A stretch of 64,000 nucleotides of DNA. Source: Diaporthe sp. PMI_573 (Eukaryota; Ascomycota; Sordariomycetes; Diaporthales; Diaporthaceae). Where the stretch lies: contig JAJTUP010000021.1 of assembly GCA_021399435.1 (NCBI GenBank), positions 682,001 to 746,000 of the forward strand. The letters are read 5' to 3'. Each line of letters starts with the position of its first letter. Position 1 is the first letter of the stretch. The notes under the pieces were generated by a model that was not told the origin of the DNA, made no database searches, and saw only the letters and a program-made list of their open reading frames with translations. Shown in pieces: positions 12,038-21,563 of this stretch. Both the position numbers and the translations under genes were made by a program.

Positions 12038-12982
12038 TCATTCAAATAGTGAACCATTTAGGTATTTGAAGCCAGAGTCGCAAGCAACCGTCACGACAAC
12101 CTTTCCTGGGCCTAATTCCCTCGCGAGTTGAATGGCACCGACAACATTCAGTCCAGTAGAGGTCCCAAGTAGCAATCCCTCCTCAGCAGCAAGTCTGCGA
12201 CACATTTCGCGGCCCTCGTCCTCGGGAATGGCCCTGGCCTCATCATACAAATTCTTTTCAAGGAGAGGTGGGAGGAAACCAGGTGCAATCCCGTCTACTC
12301 CGTGAGTACCAGGTTTCCCTTGGGTGAGCAGAGGAGCACTCGTCGGTTCAAATACGACAACTCGCGTGGTCTCTTTCACCGTTCTGAGTACGCTGGCAAC
12401 GCCCATGACCATGCCGGCGCCACCGATAGCGCCACAGAAGGCGTCGATTCCGGATGGAAGCTGCTGAATAAGTTCCTCTCCCAGGGCGTGATAGCCGATA
12501 AGAGCATCGCGATTGTTGAACTGATCGGTGAAGAACCAGCCTTCCCTCTCTGCCGTGGATCGTGCTCGGTCAACCATCGACTGCATGAGGTCCGGCGTGG
12601 ACTTTCCGCTGGGGCTGTGGATTACGTCCAATGTGGCCCCAAAGGCCGTCATGATCCGCAGCTTTTCCCCTGCGATAGCATCGGAACAAACCGCACGGAA
12701 CGGGTACTTCTTGAGGGCGCAAATGTACGCAAGGGCCGACCCCGTGCTGCCACCCGTCGCCTCAATGACCGTCATCCCAGGCTTAAGGCGACCGCTACGC
12801 TCAGCTTGATCGATAATTGCCCGAGCGAGACGGTCTTTGTAGGAAGCAGTCGGGTTCATGTTCTCAAGCTTGAGGTAGACTGCCGCACAGCCGTCCGGCA
12901 CGACATTGCGCAATCGAAGAAGGGGAGTGTTGCCAATGACTTCGAGAGGATGCTGATAGGGTGCTGGGGCCGTAACAGACAT
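12038..12982 (-). CDS. PLP-dependent cysteine synthase-like enzyme (beta family)
   Basis: Intronless gene of 314 residues in the fold-type II PLP family (O-acetylserine sulfhydrylase / cystathionine beta-synthase group). It would catalyse a beta-replacement or beta-elimination on an activated serine or a related amino acid; the actual substrate is unknown. The N-terminal IGNTPLLRL, the PLP-lysine motif NPTASYKDR (Lys49), the substrate loop EATGGSTGSALA (about 74-85), DQFNN, the phosphate-cup loop GGAGMVMG and a C-terminal CDSGFKYL are all visible. In the usual OASS motifs the first is NPTGSVKDR and the loop is PTSGNTG. The TGGSTG form recalls a distinct, mainly bacterial clade of cysteine-synthase-like proteins. 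There is no N-terminal targeting peptide, so it is probably cytosolic. The next gene upstream on the same strand encodes an MFS transporter. Confidence 0.9.
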   Translation of the reverse strand: MSVTAPAPYQHPLEVIGNTPLLRLRNVVPDGCAAVYLKLENMNPTASYKDRLARAIIDQAERSGRLKPGMTVIEATGGSTGSALAYICALKKYPFRAVCSDAIAGEKLRIMTAFGATLDVIHSPSGKSTPDLMQSMVDRARSTAEREGWFFTDQFNNRDALIGYHALGEELIQQLPSGIDAFCGAIGGAGMVMGVASVLRTVKETTRVVVFEPTSAPLLTQGKPGTHGVDGIAPGFLPPLLEKNLYDEARAIPEDEGREMCRRLAAEEGLLLGTSTGLNVVGAIQLARELGPGKVVVTVACDSGFKYLNGSLFE

Positions 12983-13542
12983 TGCAAATTACAATAGTAA
13001 GACTATCCGGCAGAGAAAGTGGAACAAAGAAGAGCAGAGTAAATAACCTGAATGTGCGTTCATCAGACTTCAGTGGGTCTGGGAGGAAGGATGGACGTAG
13101 GACGGCAGGGAGAAGGGATGCATTAAGGGACTGAGGAAAAAGAAGTGAATAAGAGAAACGTGGAGAGCTTAATGACTCATCTCCTGGGAGTGATTCATGG
13201 ACGGTGGTCAAGGACGCTTGTCCCAAGACAAGTGATCCGACCCCGGGCCACACCGCCGGGCTGATTCGGTGCGCGTTGCGGGTTTCCTGAGGTTGCGGAC
13301 CGTTTTTGAAATTAAGAGACGGGGCAGACCAACTTGGAGCGCATCATGGCCGAGACTTCCATGTGGGAGCTGACGGCGGTTTTCTATCGAGTGGTGCTGT
13401 CCATGCTTGTCCTCGGAGCCACGACAGGTTCCAGAACAACGCCTTGCCCACGGCGCTGGCCTTGCAAGCGCTTCTAGTAGAAGCTTCGAAGATCCCGCAA
13501 GACCAGTACCACTCATTCGTGGGTATTAATACAAGTAATGGT
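12983..13542. other. spacer between PLP enzyme and MFS transporter
   Basis: A 560-bp gap between two minus-strand genes. It should hold the promoter of the cysteine-synthase-like gene and the terminator region of the transporter. I see no distinct motif. Confidence 0.5.
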
Positions 13543-15073
13543 CTATAGTTTCCAAACCAGGTGCTTCCCAGTCCGCAGACGCTCCCTCGTAGCTTCAAAT
13601 CGAACCCATGCTATAGCTCCAGTGGCTGCGCTCATCAAGGCTCCTACAAAAATGGCCATCTTGAGATAGTCCCCTGGTCCCCTCACGAGACCGTTTTCTG
13701 GAACCAAAACGCCAGCCACAGGCGTTCCAATGATGGCTGCTGCTCCCTGCATCATATACATGGTACCTGACACGCGAGGAATCGCCTCGAGTCCAAATAG
13801 CTCGACGAGTACTGGCGAGAAGAGGCTGACAAATGCGCTCGCGAATAATCCGTACAGAACAGTGAAGGTGATGAAGAGAGCCCTCCCAACCAGTTCATTG
13901 CTCGTCCCAAGCTGGGTGCTAGATACCCATAGCCCGAGAGTCGCGGCCGCACTGATGAGTGTCGTAAGGAAGAATGAATTGATTCTTCCGATGCGGTCTG
14001 CCACGAGCCCCACGCCAATTTTCCCGATAGCATTGCAGGCGTTGTTGATTGCGGTGAGGTTTGCCCCATCAGTATCACTCAGACCCAATGTCTTGGCGTA
14101 CGAGACGGTGAATATAACAGGAATATAGTAGGCGGCGCTTTGGAAGAATGCTGCCAGAGCTTGTGCTATGAATTTCCGGTCCTTGACTGTCGCCAGATTT
14201 GGCATGGGAATTCGCCAGGTCTGCCTCTTGCCAGGCGACGCCGCCTTTTCGGAATGCAAGTGGGCGGCCATAGTAGGCTCCCAGTCTAGGACAGAAGCCG
14301 CAAAGCAAAGAATGACGGTCGAAAGCGTGCCAGTCAGGCGCAGGGTGTTGCGGAATCCTATCTGCTCGACGCAAGCAGAGAGTGCTGGAGCCCACACTAG
14401 ACCGCCGACGCCGGTCCCAGCGGAGACTGATCCCATGGCGAGGCCTCTGTGTTTGCTAAACCACGTCGGAGTCACCGTCATGGACGGCAGAAAGGCAAGA
14501 CAGGCACCGACGCCTGCCAGAAGACCCTGTGATAGCTGAAAATGCCATAGTTCCTTGCCAAAGCTGGCAAGAACGTGTGCGACTCCAAACACCAGGCCGC
14601 CGGCACCGACCACGAGCTTGGGGCTGAATGTTTTGGCCCATCCAACGGCAATTGGGGCTCCGAGTGTAAGTAGAGACGTAGACAGGCTCCCGATCACGTC
14701 AACCTCAGCTGCAGAGGCTCCGGTGAACGGGGTGTTCTCGATTGAATGCATCGACTCATAGAAGGCTTGGTAGACGCCGAAACCGAATAGTAGGCCACCG
14801 ACCATGAAGTTGATCATGAAAGCAGCAAGGAGGATAGTCAGGTACTGGCTTCACTCATTAACTGTGTCAGTACGAGGCCCAATCTTCAATATCATGGGCG
14901 AGGGGTTTCTCCTCGATTAGGAAGTAATTCCGGATCTCAAAAGACGAAAAGAAGTCGTTGATGACATACTACCTTCTAGGAAGAGGAAGAGGGCGCGTTT
15001 CTCCCGTCTCTGCTGGAGGCGTAGCCTCGTCCACCAGGCCGCCAGCCAGTTGGGTGGTGGTCGCAATTGTCAT
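13543..15073 (-). CDS. MFS transporter, monocarboxylate-permease type
   Basis: Predicted 468-residue, 12-helix MFS carrier. Exons are 15073-14973 and 14848-13543 (minus); the 124-bp intron joins a short hydrophilic N-terminus (33 complete codons) to the first helix, which reads LLAAFMINFMVGG. Features of the fungal monocarboxylate-transporter-like group are GFGVYQAFYESM after helix 1, PTWFSKHRGLAMGSVSAGTGVGG between helices 4 and 5, and GLVADRIGRINSF in the second half. The first-exon start was chosen because it gives a continuous frame through a good GT-AG pair; the first ATG of the downstream frame would remove half of helix 1. Substrate is unknown. Position beside the PLP enzyme hints at transport of a sulfur compound or amino-acid-derived acid, but this is inference only. 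Confidence 0.87.
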
Positions 15074-17050
15074 CGTGGTAAAAAGGAGCCATAGAGAATG
15101 ATGAAGGGTTTAGATATGGTGAGAAATCAAAAAGTGGTATAAAGAGAGCCTTCACTTGTGAAATATGGCTCGATGCTGTTTCTCGTTGGACAGAAAATCC
15201 ATGTGAGTCACAAACCTCGGGACTTGATATCCACAAAAGCATTCCAGCCGGAACTGCGGCTAGGTACTGACGGAGCCTCCGTTCGGATTCAAATAGCACC
15301 TAGAGACGCTAAAAGTCTACACTGTGCAGTGACCGGTCCGGGAAACTCACTGTACCGGTCCGACGTCTGTTGAAATCACGGCGTCCGCGCGTGTCCGCGG
15401 AGCTATGTTGTCTACTTACCACGAGATTGCATGCAGCACTGAGTAATCCAGCATCAGATGAAGCTATTCGGCCGCTGCTTCAAACCCCGTACTCGAGTCA
15501 ACTGCTTATTGGGGTAGGGGTCCGAGCTCTATCGCTTTGTGTTAGTTGACTCATACTCTGTCGCACTGGACAAGTTTGTCGCTCTCATCCCGACAAAGGC
15601 GGAGAAGGCAATACAGAACTGGAAATCCGCAGGCGATGATGTCGAAAGGTGGATTGAGCTGAGGGAGGGAGACTCAAAAGATACACCCAAGACCAGAATG
15701 CCGGACAAGATTCCTGCTCCTAGACAGTAAGCATACACCAGACTTCGATGTGATTCAGCCAACTGATAAAAATCACATAGTTTGGTCGGCGCTTGCCTTA
15801 CCAACGCTGGTCGTCGTGAAACCACACCTCCGAAGCGGCGCCACCATCGTCATCGACAACTACATCCCAGTCATGGGTTTAAGAGCACCACCGTGACTTA
15901 TCCTGGCGGCCTGCATGTGGCTGTGTACATTGGTGCTTAGGCCAGTCCCGCGACTTCAATACTATAAGTTTCGATGTTGACGGCAGTGTTTGAGCCGCTA
16001 GAAGCGTAGATACAAGTTTGGCAAAGGTGACAATTTCATTCATTGCCTTTTCCCTAGGTAATATGATAATGATACCCAAGAATATCGGCAGCATGTGATT
16101 AGTGCAACCGCCCTTACTATGATTTAGAAATAGGGTATTCCAAATAAGACAGGTGTCAGTGAGCCCCTCCAAAGGCTGGTTTCCAAAGCCAGACCATAGG
16201 GATTGGAAGAAAACTACATGTCAGGAGGATCAGAGCTGCCAGTGTGTTGCCCACGGGATTTTGTCTCTCAACGAGATATCATCTTGGGGAAACTTTGCAC
16301 CCCCTCTATCTGTCATACTAGGCTGGACTGAGACACCTGGTAACTGGGCGATCGAAGTGATGGACATCTTGTTACACAAAGTAGCCAGGCACCCAGGCTC
16401 GCTATCATCTCAGCATCAACTAGGCACATCTGCGTCTGATGTGGCACATGAGTGAAGTCGATTGTGTTAATTGCTCATGACGGGCAATTCCTAGCCGCAC
16501 ACGAAGCCAACGTCCCAACGTTGTTCGCGCACAAAGTGGGTGCAGGGCGAGGGCTTTCCTGTCGAACACGGATGTCTTACCTAAGCACAATCCATCTCGC
16601 TGAGATGCTTCCGCTTTGAAATGAAGAGCACTGAGTTGGCCTCAAATGAATGTCTTGAGCTCAGCTGCTTTTGCCTCTGCCCTGTCTCATGACAGCGCGC
16701 GTGGGCTAGACCCTCCAGATGTCTAGGATCATCAAGTGGTCGCGAAGGCATCTCTTCGTGGCCGCGACCGAGTTTCTGGTTTCCAGCGACATGTCTCCAG
16801 CCAGTGACACTCCAAGGATGGATAACCAACATTTCCCACACCAGTCAAGCCAGGTCTCATATCACGATTCCCACCCTCCGGGGCGGTGGTTAAAGAAGAG
16901 GGCGTTTCCAGCTGAGCAAGTTCGAAATGGACGCCGTTTGCTAGCAAGAGGAGTTTGTTTCATTTCTAATCAACGCGCCTGAATATATGCAACAATGTAC
17001 ATGAAATAGGAAGGTGCACACTGCGAAGTACTATGCAAAATTGCCTTCGG
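15074..17050. other. 2-kb intergenic region upstream of the MFS transporter
   Basis: No gene-like frame. The promoter side of the transporter carries a duplicated 9-mer listed separately. The right part is the 3' flank of the phytase gene. Confidence 0.5.
15332..15362. promoter_or_regulatory. duplicated ACCGGTCCG motif upstream of MFS transporter
   Basis: Two perfect copies of ACCGGTCCG lie at 15332-15340 and 15354-15362, with starts 22 bp apart, about 260-290 bp upstream of the minus-strand transporter start. Each contains the palindrome ACCGGT and a CGG/CCG triplet of the sort bound by Zn2Cys6 regulators. Binding is inference. Confidence 0.25.
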
Positions 17051-18672
17051 CTACGCGAAGCAGGAAGCCCAGTCCCCACCACTTCTCGCGAAGCTCAGGC
17101 TGTCGACGAACTTGCCAAGCGTGCACCGGCCCAGCTCGTCGGCGCCACAGCCCTGCAGGGGCGTGACGCGGTCGTTGACCAGGACGCGGACGAGCTCCTC
17201 GTCCCCGGCGTCCGAGCACGTCATCTTCTCGACGTACATGCGCGCGGCGAACGGCACCGTCCACGACGCCGCGTAGCCTCCGGTCTGGTCGGCGCCCTGC
17301 CGCGTCGTGTTAGACAGCTGCGCCGTGGCGTTGTACAGGCCCAGCGCCGCGTATATGGCCGTCATGTCGTTGTCGTGGCTGAAGTCGGCGTAGAGCGTCC
17401 TGTTGAGCGGGAAGGTGGCCGGGTTGCCATCCAGCGTGCTGTTGGTGGTCGTGCTGTCAACCACGGGCTGGCCCGTCAGCCGGGCGATGAGCTCGTTGGT
17501 GAAGCCCACGCCCTGAGTCGGCCCCAGCGGATTCCCGTTGGCGTAGCCGTACCACTTGTCCAGCGTCTGCAGGTAGTCGTAGCTCTGCCACTCGTCGGCC
17601 GTGAAGAGGCCGCAGAAGTCCGAGAGCCTGCCGTTGTCGTCCGCGACCGTGTTAAACGGGCACAGGTCCATCATCGATATCGTATCCGTGGCCGACAGGT
17701 TCACGCCGGGCAGGTTCGCGTTGAGCCGGGCGGTGATGTTGCGCGTGAACACGTCCATCCAGATGCTCTTCGCGTTGTCCTTGATCTCAGAGACCGGACC
17801 GTCCTCGAATGCCGTGCATAGCTCGTGGTTGAGAGTGTTGTTCATCCCGTCGTCCTCGGAGATAGTCACGATATTGTAAGGGAAGCTGTCGGAACCATCT
17901 GCCTCCGTATCCGCCAACCGGGCCTGGTGAAATCCCTGTGTCCAGTTCTGCGCGGACTCGACGACCCTGTCCTGGCCCGAGGACCGCACGAAGGGGATGT
18001 CCGCACGCGTCAGGGCCCCATACCGGTCGTAGAACTTGGTCCCCGAGTTGATCAGCTCCTGCTGGCCGAAGGTCGTGAGCTGGTCCGCGCCCAGCGAGTA
18101 GACATAGTCCTTGATGAATTCGTAGCCGGCGCCGTAGCTAGTCACGCTGCTCTGGATGCGCTGGATGGTCGCGTTGTACACCGCCGTCTTGCTGGAGGTG
18201 GGATCGCGCGCACCGTGCCGGCTGAGAATCTGGACGAAGGTGAGGGTGCACTGCTCCGGGACGGCGTTGTCGATCTCTGAGGGCACAGCGAAGTAAGGGC
18301 TGTACTGGCCCCAGTACCGAGAGATCTCAGGCGAGCACTGGAAGCCGTTGGCGACGGTGTCGCAGCTCGAGTCGTTGACGGCCCTCACCACGCGTCTAGG
18401 GTATGCTGTCAGTACGTGCGGACATATCCCGAGGAGTGAGGGGGGGGGGGGTGCAATGGGCTGGTCACTCACGCAGTGGCGGTGGCCAGGTGGTAGAACA
18501 CAAGGAGTGCCAGGGCGGCCATTGTGCACTTCAAGACTGTGCGATGACGGTTCGACCAGAATCCGAGGGCGTCCTGGGCCTCCTTCACCGGGTTGCGGTT
18601 GGCGAGGGGGCTGTACTTATATCTCCCACGCGCCATATTGGCCGTGTCCTTCAGGGTGTCCCAGAGACCCAT
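17051..18672 (-). CDS. membrane-anchored histidine acid phosphatase (phytase family)
   Basis: Histidine-acid phosphatase of the 3-phytase group, which releases phosphate from phytate or other phosphomonoesters. Exons 18672-18473 and 18395-17051 (minus) give 514 residues. The catalytic RHGARDP lies at 126-132, and the proton-donor HD is in SHDNDM at about residue 407. Cys residues spaced as in secreted phytases and many N-x-S/T sites are present. Instead of a cleavable signal, the N-terminus has about 48 polar residues followed by a hydrophobic helix (about 49-67), the layout of a type II membrane protein whose catalytic domain faces outside or the lumen. The single intron falls just after this helix, so the first exon is the cytoplasmic tail plus anchor. 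That intron contains a C12 tract. Confidence 0.93.
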
Positions 18673-19776
18673 GCTGGCAATCCTCTATTCCACTCGCCGC
18701 ACGAGCTCTCTCGACCATCCCTAGTCCAGGGGCGAAGTGACGACGCCGGGGTTCTCTCTGCGAGTGGGGTGGCGGAGACTGCAGCTACGGCATGTCGGCC
18801 GTGTTTACTGCTACGCTACCGCCCCAATCGGAGAGGCGATGTTGATCGACCGCGTGAGTCGAGAGTGTCTGGGGCACCCTCGGTGACGGAAGTGGTAGGG
18901 TTGGATTCGCGGTTTGAGTGACTCGACTCGACCAATGCTCGTGCCCACGTGCGCCCTGACGTGCGGCGGTTGAGCCGTTGTGAGAAATTGATTGCGCGGG
19001 GGATCCACTGCGGACGGCATTCCAGTTTGGCGGGCCGATAAGCATTTTCCGCCCAGCAAAACGGATTGTTTCACCAGCTGAGAAGCCTCCCCGTCAGCCC
19101 GTCTACGTAATATCCTGGTACCGCGCATGAACACCCTACTGTCCAATCAAGACCGGGCTCGAGCAAGTTCGAGCCTCTCCTGAGCTTGCCTCTCTTCTTG
19201 TCTCTCCCTACAATTAGGCGTTACGTCAAGGGTTCACTTCCGGTAGATCTCCCGCCGCGGCGATCCAGCCGATCCTTCGAGGGGACCCTGCGGACAGCAT
19301 TACTCGACGTTGGTCCTCAGAGTCATCATGGAGAAGCAGATAGGCATCGGAAGCAGTCAAGATAGATGGGAGTCCTGATGGACCAAATCAATTCGTACTT
19401 GGTATCCTGGTATCTAGCTAAAAGGTGACTTCAACAGCAAGCCGCAACCAGCAGCAGTGACAACAACAGCAACAGCAGCTGGCCAGCCATGGAGACAAAC
19501 AATATAAATCAAGGGGGCTTCGATCGAGAAGCTTCCCTTCGCAAGTGGCTGCTGTTTGCAGATCTCAGGGGATAACCAGGGATGCTCTCTCATCCACACG
19601 CCTTTAACCGGCCCAGTGACCCCCTGGGTCTTGGTATCTCAAACCTGCCAGGTCCACCCGAACCATTAGAGACCCTGGCCCAAATTTTGCGACGTCGGAC
19701 TTTCAACGTTCGCCATGTCTTCTTTATTTTCTTCATTTCTTCGTCAGGACGTTTGATTCTCTGCGTTATCGAGCCT
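18673..19776. other. intergenic region
   Basis: Promoter of the phytase gene and 3' flank of the CRIB-motif gene. A trinucleotide-rich stretch of CAG/CAA type lies at about 19435-19485. No coding frame can be supported. Confidence 0.5.
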
Positions 19777-21563
19777 TTAGAAGGCAACTCCAACTGAGGT
19801 GGGTCGTGGACCTGGTAGCGCCACTCCGTCCACGGGCCTGTCACGACTGCCAAAGGTGCCGGTTCGCGACAGACTCAGGGTCGCCGAATGACCGCTCATG
19901 TTTCCAGAAGTGGACGAGCTGTCCTTTCTCCGAGCGTGCTCAGGCGGTGTGCTCCCAGGACTCCAGTTGGAGGTGGCAGTACCCGTCCCAGGGCCGACGA
20001 ACGGGTCTTCATCGGTCGAATACACCGAGTGTGTCTGGCTCCGCGTGATTTCCGACATGGACCCAAAGCTGCTCCTCCGCCCCGAGAAGACCGCGGACGG
20101 CGGTAGGGTCTGGTAGAACCCGTCGCGATCAGTAAGTGCGCGTGGTGCGTTGGTCACGCTGTCAAGCGAGACTTCCCGCCTGTGCTGGGGGGACGGGACT
20201 TGTTCGCGGTCTTCCTCGCCCGCGGGGAACAGCCAGCTCGAGACGCGCGAGAACGACTTCTTCTTCCGCAGTGGCGGCCGGAGGATCAGAGGTAGAGGTG
20301 GTGCGAGGGGCACGCCTATGTCGACGCTGTTGTCAATGATCTGTGGGCTGCGCCACGGGGGATGGGAGTTGAATGCGGATGCGGCCACGGGCCTCGGTGG
20401 TGCTGAGGGTGGAGCATGCTGGGCTCTCGAATCCTCGATGCTTCGGGTGCGGTTCGGGTTCTGTGGCGGAGGGGGGGGAGGGAAAGCATCGATCTCAAAG
20501 GTAGAGCGCGTCGAGGGTGCGGTTCGAGGACGGTCGATGCTCAGGCGTTCCGCGAATGACGGCCCGGAAGGTGGCATGAGCGGGACAGGAGGCATGGGCT
20601 CTTCGTCTTCTGTGGCACCGTAAGTGTCTGATCAAACACTAATGCGACAATCGGTGGCATTTTGGGCTACTCACCAGCCAGGCCATATACAGAAGACGGC
20701 CGGCTTAGGCAGAAGCTCTGTCGCTCCTTGACCGACTCGATCTCGTCCTCCAGCCTTTCCTTCTCGATCATTGCGCCTGCAATGCGCTCCACAATGGCTT
20801 CCACACTCGGTGAGGTATAAGCTCGGGGTCGCGTACGAGCACGTGGTGGTATCCTCGGAGGACTGTCCCCAGTACTACTGGTAGTGCCAGTCGTGAATGA
20901 TGCCACATCGTTCACTGGGCGTCTTGGGATGTGGAACGACTGTGATGAATAGCTCCTGGAATGCGCGAGTGTGCTGGCATCTTCATCAAAGGTGTCCCGG
21001 GTGAGGGCCCGCGGAGGTGGTGAAGGAGTAGTGTTGCGCGCGAAATAAGGCATCAAGGGTGACATTCGATCGTTTGATCGGTAGATGCTGAGCTCGAGAG
21101 GCCGGAATACCGGAGCGGATCGAGGCAAGTCTGCCGCCGAGGCCATGAAGTTGACGGCTCCCGTCCCGGTGTGCTGAAAGTTGAAGGGGTCCGATATCAG
21201 GGGCCGAGGTGCTTTCCTCTTGCCAGAGCGAAAATTCCGGTCGAGCCAGCCCATATGTGGTTGCTTGGCCACGGCCCTCTTGTTCTCCTTGCGCGCCTTT
21301 CCCATGGACATCGCACGCTGCCTTTGCGCGCGGGGCGGCGGCATTGGTGCAGGTTGGTCATAGTAGACCTGGTAGTACTTCTCTTCTGGCGGGTCTTGTT
21401 GGTTCAGTACTTCAGGCCTCATGAGAGTGTCGTCCATGGGTTGGATGTGGCACACACCAGAGCCAGACTCACTTCGAGGGTCCTTGCTGTCGGAGCATGG
21501 GAAGAGCAAAGCCTTTAGGGTATCGAGCCACCCATGTGAGGCTTGCACGCCCCTGGAACCCAT
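19777..21563 (-). CDS. CRIB-motif protein (Gic-like putative Cdc42/Rac effector)
   Basis: Exons 21563-20675 and 20627-19777 (minus) give 579 residues. A CRIB-like motif, ISDPFNFQHTGTG, lies at about 123-135 and fits I-S-x-P-x-x-F-x-H-x-x-x-G; such motifs bind GTP-loaded Cdc42/Rac. The second conserved His of the full consensus is replaced. A charged, coiled-coil-like helix follows near 253-283 (IEKERLEDEIESVKE). The second exon is low in complexity: Pro-rich FPPPPPPQNP, basic RKKKSFSRV and Ser-rich sequence. The 47-bp intron restores the frame as LA|DTYGATEDEE. Overall design resembles fungal Gic1/Gic2-type polarity effectors, but the match rests on one short motif. Confidence 0.7.

Noticed and set aside
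17033..17821. 262-codon frame antisense to the phytase gene
   Set aside because: Shadow of the phytase coding strand; Arg/Val/Gly-rich with no domain.
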